Shown piece by piece: positions 1 to 10,855 of a DNA stretch of 64,000 nt. The notes beneath the pieces are model-generated. The model was given only the letters and a program-made list of their open reading frames with translations. It was not told the origin of the DNA and made no database searches. The stretch covers positions 142,317,143 to 142,381,142 of the forward strand of contig CM041292.1 in assembly GCA_023052935.1 (NCBI GenBank), read 5' to 3'. Both the position numbers and the translations under genes were made by a program. The number at the start of each line of letters is the position of its first letter. Position 1 is the first letter of the stretch. Source of the stretch: Piezodorus guildinii (lineage: Eukaryota; Arthropoda; Insecta; Hemiptera; Pentatomidae).

Positions 1-447
1 TCTAAACTACCTTAAATTTGCAAATTCCAATATATTAGCCATATCATCTTAGTAACATTGATGAAGGACTGCTAAATATACAGGTTGGACGTATTTGATA
101 ACTAACTGAAGCATAAAAGAGCAAACAAATTTTTAATATAATTTATGTTTTTTTGATAATAAGAACAGTAATATAGACGTATATTATACCGTTGGAAAGA
201 GAAAGATTTAAAAAAAAAAATTGATACACTAAGTAAAAGATAATATAAAGTGACGAATATAAAATAAACTTAATACTGATTAAAAATTTAATATTGTTAT
301 ATTATTTAATCTAAATCATATGTTTTCAGCGAAAATGAATACACGTTTTATTAAAATCAACTTAAAATATTTGTCAAATTTAAGTATATTTAATAGTTTT
401 TAAATTTATCTAAACAGCCGAGGTAAGTGAAAGTCGTGTGTTGAGTT
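1..447 (+). repeat. Repeat R, copy 1 (3' half only)
   Basis: This is the 3' half of an unassigned non-coding repeat family found again at 32788-33731, 37143-39082, 41691-42775 and 61795-62690. Shared landmarks are a run near 1-60 equivalent to the 'aagtacctttaat' stretch of the other copies, a 'taccgttggaaag' block near 188-202, and the terminal 'gaggtaagtgaaagtcgtg' at about 419-437. The 5' half lies outside the window or is missing. No coding frame is present. Divergence from the other copies looks substantial, with many single-base differences and A-run changes. Confidence 0.75.
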
Positions 448-457
448 TTTTTTTTTA

Positions 458-775
458 AAAAGGAACATATTTAGTTAAGGTAAGTTACACGAAAATTGCA
501 AAAGGAACATATTTAGTTAAGGTAAGTTACACGAAAATTGCAAAAGGAACATATTTAGTTAAGGTAAGTTACACGAAAATTGCAAAAGGAACATATTTAG
601 TTAAGGTAAGTTACACGAAAATTGCAAAAGGAACATATTTAGTTAAGGTAAGTTACACGAAAATTGCAAAAGGAACATATTTAGTTAAGGTAAGTTACAC
701 GAAAATTGCAAAAGGAACATATTTAGTTAAGGTAAGTTACACGAAAATTGCAAAAGGTACATCTTTATTTAAGCA
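458..775 (+). repeat. 42-bp tandem repeat array (7 full units)
   Basis: Seven nearly identical 42-bp units start at 461, 503, 545, 587, 629, 671 and 713, and an eroded eighth begins at 755. Every unit contains AAGGTAAGT (477 plus multiples of 42), a near-perfect 5' splice-donor consensus, followed by 'tacacgaaaattgc'. The array begins about 10 bases after repeat R copy 1 ends. That end also carries 'aggtaagt', so the unit may have arisen by amplification of R-end sequence. The near-identity of the units implies recent expansion or homogenisation. Confidence 0.95.
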
Positions 776-920
776 TCCTACTCGAAACTCCTGTAAACTC
801 GAATTTTGCAAATGTTCAAAAGAATTAGCCAGTTTTAGAAAATACTTGATGATTAGCAGACATATTTGCATCCGATTAGCTCCTACTAGCATCGTTATTT
901 AACCGGACTGCCCATCACAA

Positions 921-1139
921 TTTATTTATTTATTTATTTAACGTCACTTTATGCTACTATGGCTAATCGGACGATGCTACAGTGGGAGTCCTAAATTTTG
1001 CCTATCCAGGTTTTATTAGGATAGGGATCTTTAACGAGTACCTGACATCGCACAGGCTCGGGACCACCTTTTAACGTCCCCTCCGAAGGACGGCGTAACT
1101 AAGGATTTTTTACTCTCATTAAAAAATCCTAGGACCACG
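921..1139 (-). mobile_element. tRNA-derived SINE, family 3, copy 1 (5'-truncated)
   Basis: Read on the minus strand, this matches 35205-35458: the 'cctaggattttttaat' start, 'ttagttacgccgtcctt', 'cgagcctgtgcgatgtcagg', 'cgtccgattagccatag' and a tail of TTTA/TAAA repeats at its 3' end (921-940). It is truncated just inside the tRNA-like B-box half, which the other copy keeps. No TSD could be identified with confidence. Confidence 0.75.
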
Positions 1140-2298
1140 TTTGTTTTATTCTTGTATACACGAAATGTCATTTTACTTTAAATTAAGCTACTTTAAAAAA
1201 ATAATATTTGCATTGTAGTAAGCTTTAATATATTAAATGGTGAATGATAAACCTGCTTATTCACAAATTATACATTACAAAATTATAAATTCTTCATATG
1301 ATACATAAATTAATATATAATTATATTAGGAATAACGAATGTTGGTATTAATTTTAACCGATTTTTCTATATATTTGTAAATATTAAATTATTTTATTAT
1401 TATCTCTTGTATCATATCATATCTATTGAATTATCGATGGAATACGAACATATAAAATAAAGCAATACGTGAATACTCGGCCTTCAAATGATAATTTAAT
1501 AATAAGCATTACTTAATAGTAATTAAGGAAATCTGAGATGTAAAATAACTTCTCTATTGCAATTTTAATTCTTTCCTTAACGAATTCTATGCTATTTTAA
1601 TTTATCATTTTTTTCCGTAAAAGTAGTTAGCAAGGAAAAATAAAATATATGTACAGCATAGACATTTATTGATCGTGCGTAATAATAATAGTAATGTAAT
1701 ACATTTAATAATAAATCCTAACTTTCAATGTCATCATCGGACACAAAGAAAAACTAAAGCAATAAATAAATAAAAACTTCATGCTACATAAGTATGTTAT
1801 AATAGAGAACCCAGAAAAGAAGGAAAACATAAAATGATCTTTTACATGTAGAAGGTCCTACCATAAAATATTCTGTGGCCATTTATGTTGCCATAAACTC
1901 CACCATTGCAACCATTGATCTTCTTTTTTATTTTCTGGAATCTTAATTAATCAGTTCTTGAGAATAGTATTTATTCATTTATTCCTTTTTTTGAATTATA
2001 TCCACTGACCAGGTTTCCTTGATAATTAGCTATATTGCATTATGTTGCAACCATTCTAAACACATCTTGCAGCACTTCGGCTTCAACGAATTATGAATTA
2101 TTTTAGAATTTCAATTTTCTATGCGACTACCCAAATTAGTGTATTATTAAAAAATGCTAGGAGGAGCAATATCATGGTTTTTGGGTTTGTAATTCAGTTA
2201 TTATTTGTTGTTGTTTTTTTAACTTAAAATGAGCGGAATGATTTTTAGTTTGTTTTGAGAAAAGTTTACTTGTAATTTTTGATTTAGAGATTATTTAC
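1140..2298. other. AT-rich intergenic DNA, no gene seen
   Basis: The stretch is strongly AT-rich with only short, non-conserved reading frames. No terminal repeats, LINE motifs or tRNA-like boxes were recognised. Confidence 0.6.
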
Positions 2299-2319
2299 CT
2301 CTCTCTCTCTCTCTCTCTC

Positions 2320-2359
<40 letters not shown>
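2299..2359. repeat. Compound microsatellite (CT)n(TA)n
   Basis: About 11 CT units (2299-2320) pass into about 19 TA units ending at 2359. It directly abuts the 5' side of the degenerate RTE fragment. Confidence 0.97.
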
Positions 2360-2361
<2 letters not shown>

Positions 2362-2365
2362 TAGA

Positions 2366-3222
2366 AACTTGGAATGGCAAACCAAAGGAATTAATATCAA
2401 CGGAAACAAATTAAATCGACGACATAGTGTTGATATCAAGTACCCAGTTAATAGAAATGCTGAAGGACTTGGAGAGAGTGTGTGGCCAGGTTAGTCTTGT
2501 GATGAATTTATCCAAAACTAAAATAATGACAAATTCAGAAAATATATCCTAAATAGAAAATGCTCTCGCAAAAATAGAATTAGTCAAAGACATCACTTAC
2601 CTGGGACAGACCATTTCATTTGATGACCGCTTTTCCAAAGAAATTAAAAAACGGCTGGAAAAAAATTTTGGGTCTTCAAAAACATAATGAAAAGCTCCAC
2701 CGAAATTAAATGGAAAAGGTTAGTGTTCAATACCTGCATTCTCCCAACTTTGACATATGGAAGCCAGGCATGGTCCCTCACTAAATCTCAGGAAAGAAGA
2801 ATTAACGTTTGGCAAAGAAGAATGGAGAGGAGCATGACAAATGTGAATTTAAAGGATAAAGTAAAAAATACGACTCTGAGAGAGTCCACTTTGGTGAAGG
2901 ATGCTGTGGGTTGTATAAGGAAGTTAAAATAGGAATGGGCTGAGCATTTAATGCGAATAAAGGACCCCAGGTGGAGCAAGGCAGTTACCGAATGGACACC
3001 TCTCGGGAAGAAACGCAAGCAAGGAGGGCAACTCAAGAGATGGTCGGACGAAATTAAGAAACAAGAAGGAATATCTTGGCACAGGAAAACAGAAGATTGA
3101 AAATATTGGGAAATAAATGCCAAGAAATTGAAAAACAAGCAGCGAACTCATAACCCAGAAGGTACGGCTGGTCACCGATCAAGACTATTCCTCCTTCAGG
3201 AGAGGCTTACACATCAGTAGAA
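2366..3222 (+). pseudogene. Decayed RTE-type LINE fragment (RT C-terminal part)
   Basis: Conceptual translation over several frames gives the end of a non-LTR reverse transcriptase in the expected order. There is a remnant of the catalytic motif region (IDDIVLIS, near 2417), then LSKTKIM, the YLGQTISF block (near 2600), a TLTYGSQAW stretch (2740-2770) and a basic tail with GKKRKQGGQLKRWSDEI (about 3007-3057). That order is typical of RTE-like insect endonuclease-reverse transcriptases. Several stops and frame changes (for example near 2397, 2550, 2683 and 2931) make it non-functional. The endonuclease and most of the RT palm are absent, so it is 5'-truncated. The clade call rests on the C-terminal layout and is less sure than the LINE call. 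Confidence 0.7.
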
Positions 3223-3410
3223 AATCATTTTATTTTTATTTATCTAAACATAAAAATATTTATTTAACCAAGTTTTTTTGCAATTTTATTGAAAAAGATT
3301 TTAGTAAATTTTATTTAAAAAGTTGTATACAATATTTGGTCACATTGTTTCTTTTTACTTTTTTACTCAATTTATAGTTTAAAAGTGTTTTAAAATTAAA
3401 AAAAATAAAT

Positions 3411-3489
3411 ATATATATATATATATATAAAGTTTATGTATCAACAAAAATTGTAATTACAGGCTTATCTTCTCTTATATATATAATTA

Positions 3490-3549
<60 letters not shown>

Positions 3550-3601
3550 TTATGTATCAACGAAAATTGTAATTACAGGCTTATCTTCTCTTATATATAT
3601 A
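3411..3601. repeat. TA tracts with a 116-bp tandem duplication
   Basis: A roughly 55-base block starting 'aaagtttatgtatcaac' and ending in 'cttatcttctcttatatat' occurs at about 3430-3485 and again at about 3546-3601. The two copies are separated by (TA)n (3494-3545), period 116, and differ at only about one base outside the TA runs. The first copy is preceded by another TA run (3411-3429). Unequal exchange or slippage between TA tracts explains it. Confidence 0.9.
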
Positions 3602-3602
3602 T

Positions 3603-3924
3603 GGGAGCGGCGTGGTCTAGTGGATAGAGCGCTAGTCTGCTGTGCTCCGGGTCCTGGGTTCGAATCCCGGCTATGACAGAATATTCATTTATTCAGTCGG
3701 TTTCAGAATATTGTTAATTCAGTCGGGGGGCGACCCTAGGGTATGGAGACCCTCCTGGGGCAGACCCAGCCTCTATAAAGTGGGTACCCAAATTAATGGG
3801 GAAAAAACCTGGCGGCTGAGCGCGATTAAGGCCTAATCACCTCATTGCACTGCCGTTGGCCTAGAAACAGTACGAATCTCTATATGTACTGAGCCCAAGA
3901 CCCTTCATGGGTTGTAGTGGTACA

Positions 3925-3930
<6 letters not shown>
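3603..3930 (+). mobile_element. tRNA-derived SINE, family 1, copy 1
   Basis: The 5' head looks like a tRNA, with an A-box (TGGTCTAGTGG, about 3613) and a B-box (GGTTCGAATCC, about 3658) at pol III spacing. A tRNA-unrelated body follows (about 3720-3915) with 'cctggggcagacccagcc', 'aacctggcggctgagcgcg' and 'gtactgagcccaagaccc'. A second copy lies at 41982-42295 with the same order of blocks, which argues against a functional tRNA gene. The 3' end runs into a (TA)n tract. Its 66-codon open frame is incidental. Confidence 0.88.

Positions 3931-4003
<73 letters not shown>
3931..4003. repeat. (TA)n microsatellite, about 37 units
   Basis: An uninterrupted TA run directly follows the SINE 3' end. 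It may have grown from the SINE's own tail. Confidence 0.97.
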
Positions 4004-4006
<3 letters not shown>

Positions 4007-4423
4007 AAATCTACACAAAATTATAATTACATATTTTAGATAGGTATATTCCCGGTAGATAACAAAAACATGTTTGAAAAAATCAACTCACTTTAAATCC
4101 TAGATCATCGATTTTACACCATATTAACCGTATTTAACCATGTTTGTTCCACTCAGATCTAATAAATTTTATTATCAGTGTATAAATAAATAGTAATTGA
4201 TTATAGGTAGGTTTTAAACAAGTTGAAATAACCTAACACAGCTTGATCTCCGAATTTGATACACATCTTTCTCTAAAGAACTTTCAATTTTGTTTAAATG
4301 GAATAATTATATTCAGTTTGTTTTCAGTAATAAAAAATGTAGAAATATAAATTATTTAAGAACATAATCTGTACTTAATCAAAATAAAACAGCAATTATA
4401 CTTTTTCAAGTTAACTTCATATT
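4004..4423. other. AT-rich spacer ending in the Jockey-1 target site
   Basis: No gene is seen. The last 11 bases (4413-4423, AACTTCATATT) are the upstream copy of the Jockey-1 TSD. Confidence 0.7.
4413..4423 (+). repeat. TSD of Jockey-1, upstream copy
   Basis: AACTTCATATT, identical to 8706-8716 immediately after the poly-A tail. This is the expected product of target-primed reverse transcription. Confidence 0.85.
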
Positions 4424-4553
4424 AAAAAAACATATGGTGCTTACTGTGTTCAAAAGTTAAATTTTCTTTAATCTCAAAGTTACTTAAAATTCATTGGATT
4501 TCGGAGCTATTTCCGATTAAATAACTAATCGAATCCAAGGGTTAAGACTAACG

Positions 4554-5858
4554 TTGAGTGTGAAAGGTTTAAACGAGGCGGAATTAGCCGCCAACATGGA
4601 CGGGGCTAATGATATGGAGTTAAGTGGTACGGACAATTCTGGGGCCTGGGAAGTGGTGACAGGAAGGAAGAGGAACAGCGTAGCAGACAGAGATCCTCGA
4701 AAACAACAACGCACAGAATCAGAGGTATCTACTAGTAATAGTTTTGAAGTCCTCACTAGTATTAATGACCAACAGCAGAAGCTTCCTAACAATGTATTAC
4801 TGTCTAACTCCAAGCCACCACCTATTTTTATTACAGATGTTCAAAATTATGCAGCTTTAGTTTCGTATCTCAAAACCAACACAAGCCCTAACTCATTTCT
4901 TTTAAAAACAACTAATAAAGGAGTAACTGTCTATCCGCAAAGTCCAGACGACTATAGAAAACTAGTAAGCTGTCTCAAAAACAGCGGAGCGGAATTTCAC
5001 ACGTATCAGCTCCCTGATGACAGAAATCCCAGAATTGTAGTTAAAGGTCTACAACACAATACTCCAATTGAGGAAATTAAGACAGACTTGGAAAAATACG
5101 GATACCACACTGTAGCCATTACTAACGTAATATCACGTTTTAAGCGGCCATTACCGATGTTTTTTATTGATGTTACGAAAGCCTCATTTAATGACAAAAT
5201 ATTTGAAATCAATAAAATATTTTATACCAAGGTACTGATTGAGGAACCTAGAAAGAAGAGAATTATTCCTCAGTGCATAAGATGCCAAAAGTACGGCCAC
5301 ACCAAGACCTATTGCAACCACGCACCACGGTGTGTGAGATGTGGACAAGGCCATGAAAGCACAACGTGCACTAAAATTAGAGATACGCCGGCAAAATGCG
5401 CGAACTGTCTAGGGGAACATCCCGCTAACTATCGTGGGTGCCAAACTCTGAAGGATCTTAGAGCACAACGAAATACAGGGAGTAATAACCATCAAAGGGT
5501 TCCACCTCCTTCTATTAACCTAAAAGAATACCCAAATCTGCTTAAAACAAACCCAGCTAGCAGTTTTCATCGGATGCAACAGCATCACTCATCTCAGCAG
5601 CAAGTTCCCATACAGTTGCAGGTTTCAGCACGCCATGAGGTAGAAGTGAACCAACATCCTTCACCACCGGAACATCAATGTCATCAATCTACAACAGGTA
5701 TGAGGCGGGAAAGTATCCAGCAGCCAACTTCAGCTGATATCCCACCACAATTGCACCAACTACTAAGCGGTCTGAGTAATCTTATCCAGCCTCTTTTTAG
5801 CCTTGTACAGCAGTTCGCACAGGTAACTCAAGCCTTGTGCCCTCCTAATGGCCCGTAA
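4554..5858 (+). CDS. Jockey-1 ORF1, gag-like nucleic-acid-binding protein
   Basis: An intact 434-aa frame. The N-terminal ~80 residues are polar. A middle region (about residues 85-235) corresponds to the conserved domain preceding the knuckles in Jockey ORF1 proteins (PRE_C2HC-like). Three zinc knuckles follow: C241-C244-H249-C254, C260-C263-H267-C272 and C282-C285-H289-C296. The tail is Gln/His/Pro-rich with a hydrophobic C-terminus. In this family the protein binds element RNA and forms the ribonucleoprotein. The start at 4554 is the first ATG of the frame; a later ATG at 4596 is also possible. Its end overlaps the ORF2 start by 11 nt in a different frame. It is about 438 aa in the related Jockey-2, so the length is normal. 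Confidence 0.9.
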   Translation: MSVKGLNEAELAANMDGANDMELSGTDNSGAWEVVTGRKRNSVADRDPRKQQRTESEVSTSNSFEVLTSINDQQQKLPNNVLLSNSKPPPIFITDVQNYAALVSYLKTNTSPNSFLLKTTNKGVTVYPQSPDDYRKLVSCLKNSGAEFHTYQLPDDRNPRIVVKGLQHNTPIEEIKTDLEKYGYHTVAITNVISRFKRPLPMFFIDVTKASFNDKIFEINKIFYTKVLIEEPRKKRIIPQCIRCQKYGHTKTYCNHAPRCVRCGQGHESTTCTKIRDTPAKCANCLGEHPANYRGCQTLKDLRAQRNTGSNNHQRVPPPSINLKEYPNLLKTNPASSFHRMQQHHSSQQQVPIQLQVSARHEVEVNQHPSPPEHQCHQSTTGMRRESIQQPTSADIPPQLHQLLSGLSNLIQPLFSLVQQFAQVTQALCPPNGP

Positions 5859-8543
5859 TCAGCTGACTGTGGGCTCTCTGTCCATCCTTCTTTGGAACGC
5901 GAACGGACTACTACAACATAGGACAGAATTGGATTTATACTTACATGAAAAACGTATTGACATTGCACTGATCACAGAAACATACCTGACACCCCGATCA
6001 AAATTTGGTATTTCTGGTTACTTGACATACAGAACAGACCATCCGGACAACACGGCACATGGCGGGACTGCTATCCTTATCAAGACACCACTACAACATA
6101 ACTTTTTACACTTACCAACTACACCTGACATCCAAACCACAGGCATTACGCTACACACTAAACACCATGTCATAAGTATTGCTTCGGTGTACTGTCCTCC
6201 AAGATATGTACTGACATCTTCGGCGTTTCGCAATTATTTTGAAACCTTAGGACGTTGCTTTATAGCAGGTGGTGATTTTAACGCAAAGCACCAATTTTGG
6301 GGGTCACGTCTTTGCACCCCTAGGGGAAGAAATTTGAGGGCTGCCATCCATGAGCTTTCATTAAACACTATTTCACCAGACACACCAACCTACTGGCCAA
6401 CTTCGCAACGGAAAACACCGGACCTACTGGACTTTTTTATTACCAAAGGACTACGTACCATACCTTACTCAATAAAGACGAGCTCTGATTTTGCTCTGAT
6501 CACTCTGCTCTACATTTGGTCATACTCGATGAACCATGCAATGTGCAAGGAAAACCCATGCTAATTAATAGCGGATTGGACTGGGATTTATACCGAGAAT
6601 TCCTGGAAACAGATCTCTCAATACCAATGTCCATCAAAACAGAAGCCGAATTAGAAGAAGCGGTGGAAACATTTACTAAATGTGTCCAAAGAGCAGCATG
6701 GTCATCATCTCAGAAGACAACATCGAGGCTAGATCATTTGCCAAAATACCCTCAATATATAAGGGACTTGATCACAGCAAAGAGAAGAGCTCGTAAGGTA
6801 TGGCAGACTAACAGACTTCCTTCAGACAGAAAACACTTTAACAGACTCAACAACGAACTTAAACGACAAATACAAAAATTCAACCGAACTAACTACGATG
6901 CCTATTTGAATAATCTATCAACTGACGATGGAAGCTTGTGGAGGCATACCAAGAAATTGTTGAAACATCGACAGGTGTCAGTACCACTGCGAAAAGAAGA
7001 TGGTTCATGGGCCGTGTCAGATAGAGAAAAATCCGAAATTTTTGCTGATCATCTTTCCTCTGTTTTTATACCACCGACTGACTACTCTAATACAGAACAT
7101 GAAAACTTAGTTAAAAGTACTCTGGACATTCCACTACAGTTAACACTACCTCCTACATCATTCACTCCTTCACAAGTCGCACAACAAATCAGACACTTAC
7201 CTAAAAGAAAAGCCCCAGATTATGATTTAATAACTGCTGAGGCGCTCCAAATGATGCCCAAGAAAGCTCTAGTGTTCCTCACGACAATATACAATTGTAT
7301 ACTTAGGACAACTAAATTCCCAGTACAGTGGAAATACTCAATCATAAAAATGATACACAAAAAAGATAAAGACATGTACAAACCTTCCTCTTACAGGCCT
7401 ATAAGTCTCCTTCCGATATGCTCTAAACTTTTTAAAAAATTAATTTATAAAAGATTGGTTGACATACTGACTGAGCTAAAAATAATACCTGACCATCAAT
7501 TCGGTTTTCGCATGTCACACTCAACGACACACCAATTACACAGAGTTACTGACTTCATTGCAGGAGCACTAGAAAAAAAGCAATACGCAACTGGGGTATT
7601 TTTGGATGTTGCCCAAGCGTTTGATAAAGTCTGGCACGAGGGGCTTCTCTTTAAACTTAAGAACGTACTACCTTACACGTACTATCTTATTATACAATCT
7701 TTCCTCTTCGATAGGTTTTTCTCTGTTCGGCAGGGCTCAGAAACTTCTTCAATCCGACCAGTCTTGGCAGGAGTACCGCAAGGATCGATACTTGCTCCTC
7801 TCCTATACATTGTATACACACATGACATACCAACCCACCCCACCACATTGATTGCTACTTACGCGGACGATACTGCAATTCTAACATCAAACGGCGATCC
7901 CATACTGGCCTCACTGACTCTACAAAATCATTTAATGCTACTACAAAATTGGTACAATCTTTGGAAAATTCGTATAAATCACGACAAATCAAAACACGCA
8001 ACGTTTACACTACGACAAAACACTTGCCCACCAATTTTTATCGACAACAACCAAATTCCTCAGACAAACTCTGTAAATTACCTAGGACTGACACTCGATC
8101 GAAGGATGACTTGGGGCCCACATGTCAAGATGAAAAGACAGACTCTCAACCACCGACTAAAAATACTATACTCTCTTTTTTCAAAATCATCAAAATTAAA
8201 AATTAGACAGAAACTGAATATATACACATACCTTCTTAAGCCAATATAGACTTACGCTTCACAGATTTTTGGTTCAGCAAAAAAGACTCACATACAAAAA
8301 CTGCAATCATTTCAATCCAAAATTTTAAGACTCATAACGACAGCTCCTTGGTACGTAAACAACAGAACCCTACATACGGACTTACAGCAACCAACAGTTG
8401 ACCAACATATACGAACACTCTATTCTCGATTTCACATTAAACTTAACGGAAACGACAATAGACTGATTAACGAGATGTCAGTTGCTGAAATGCCGGTCAG
8501 AAGAAGGCTGAAACGAAGCTGGATGAGGGACCTCCTCAGCTAG
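5848..8543 (+). pseudogene. Jockey-1 ORF2, endonuclease-reverse transcriptase, two lesions
   Basis: The N-terminal APE-type endonuclease (5848-6500) shows WNANGL, the ITETYL catalytic glutamate block, GGDFNAKH and the DLLDFF stretch. The RT (6516-8249 frame) shows FLDVAQAFDKVWH with the motif A aspartate at 7605-7607, GVPQGS (motif B) and YADD at 7860-7871. Two lesions are seen. First, an 11-bp tandem duplication (6482-6489 repeated at 6493-6500 with 'ttt' between) shifts the frame exactly at the endonuclease S-D-H block. Second, TAG at 8247-8249 replaces the Trp codon that Jockey-2 has in its LKPIWTYG block. The frame then stays open to TAG at 8541-8543. Everything else is well preserved, suggesting a fairly young copy. 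Confidence 0.92.
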
Positions 8544-8705
8544 ATTAAAGCCTTGGAAGGGGTGTTGCTGGGCACTTTACTTCCCCATGCCTATCATGTC
8601 TAATCTCATTTTGTCCAGCACATTTGCTGATTGTCAGACATCTTCTGACAGGTGTAAATAAAGATATAAAGAAAAAACTAAAAAAAAAAAAAAAAAAAAA
8701 AAAAA

Positions 8706-8716
8706 AACTTCATATT
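8706..8716 (+). repeat. TSD of Jockey-1, downstream copy
   Basis: AACTTCATATT overlaps the end of the poly-A tail by up to two A's and matches 4413-4423. Confidence 0.85.
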
Positions 8717-9998
<1,282 letters not shown>

Positions 9999-10679
9999 TG
10001 TTTTTTTTTTCTATTCTTCATAAGGTTCCCTTTATTGCAAAATTGGCGTTTCGTGTATAGTACATTTAATATTTAAAAACATATATGATTTAAAAAATAT
10101 CTATTTTTGTTTTTATAAATTTGTTAGTACTCTTTTCTCTCTCTTCTTACTGAGACTGAAGGGGACTTTTATTGTGTTATATGTATTGACGTATATTAGA
10201 TTAGATTCGATTATATTTTTACTGTCTTAGGGCCTAAGACCCTTTCTTAGAGACAAAATAATAATTTTTACACTGATAGAAAAAAATAAAAATAAATACG
10301 CACTTAAGAAAGAGATAAAGTAAAAAAATAAATTAAAAGGAACAAAGGGATATTGGGAAGGGAAGGAAAACATAAACTACTTCAAGGCGCATTCGACGAG
10401 TCTGCATCCAAGCATAGTCCTACGGAAAGAGGATAAAAGTATTCTTCTACAGGTTGCTGGTTAAGCTTCCTCGCTGCCGCGGCGTGGAAAGCATTCCTCA
10501 AGGTTTCGGTTCTGCAAGCAGGCAGTTGGAATGAAGGGCGGGAAAAGCAGAAAAATCTTTCTCCTTACCTAAAAAAATATGGGCCAAATGAAAACAAATT
10601 AAATCACGTAAGTGCAGTTTTGTTAGATATCTGATTTTGCTTTTCAACTCTTACTTATTTTTTAAATTTATTTGGATTA
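9999..10679. other. Intergenic DNA with a GC-richer island
   Basis: Mostly AT-rich. The block 10380-10560 is clearly richer in GC ('gctgccgcggcgtggaaagc') and could be a decayed element end or a conserved non-coding segment. No domain was recognised in any frame. Confidence 0.4.
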
Positions 10680-10855
10680 AGACAATGTTAGTATGCGCAT
10701 AACCGACTGGTGGGTGTTTGAGAGTTAGGCCGAGGCGTCGATGGGAGAAATTGTTTTGTGTGTGTCGACGGCTTAGGCTTTGATCATTGGACGAATCTGG
10801 GTAGGCAACATTAAAAGGTTCGACATCGAACATTTTGGTTCTCTTAGCCTTTTAT
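10680..10855 (+). mobile_element. 3'-end fragment of the RTE-2 family
   Basis: It matches the 3' end of RTE-2 (about 52965-53135). Shared strings are 'aaccgactggt', 'taggccgaggcgtcgatggg' (RTE-2 has 'aagcgtcgatggg'), 'cattggacga.tctg' and 'gacatcgaac', in the same order and spacing. The coding part is degenerate and only the last ~170 bases are present, so this is a severely 5'-truncated, old copy. Confidence 0.75.

Larger units (their letters stand above)
4424..8707 (+). mobile_element. Jockey-clade LINE 'Jockey-1', apparently full length
   Basis: A two-ORF non-LTR retrotransposon of about 4.28 kb. It is flanked by a perfect 11-bp TSD, AACTTCATATT, at 4413-4423 and 8706-8716; the last A's could belong to either tail or TSD. 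It has a roughly 130-base 5' UTR, ORF1 (gag-like), an overlapping ORF2 (endonuclease-RT), a short 3' UTR ending 'gtgtaaataaagatataaag' and a poly-A tail (about 8679-8707). The TSD and 5' UTR suggest a complete insertion rather than a truncated one. Two lesions in ORF2 make it non-autonomous now. Assignment to Jockey rests on the ORF1 CCHC arrangement and the order and wording of the ORF2 motifs. Confidence 0.9.

Noticed and set aside
458..775. Regular 42-bp array considered as a CRISPR array
   Set aside because: Units are directly adjacent with no variable spacers, and the context is a eukaryotic genome with LINEs and SINEs. It is a minisatellite.
3603..3675. Functional tRNA gene at the head of SINE family 1
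   Set aside because: The head has A and B boxes but is followed by a conserved unrelated body found again at 41982-42295, so it is a SINE. The same reasoning applies to 17895 and 40454.
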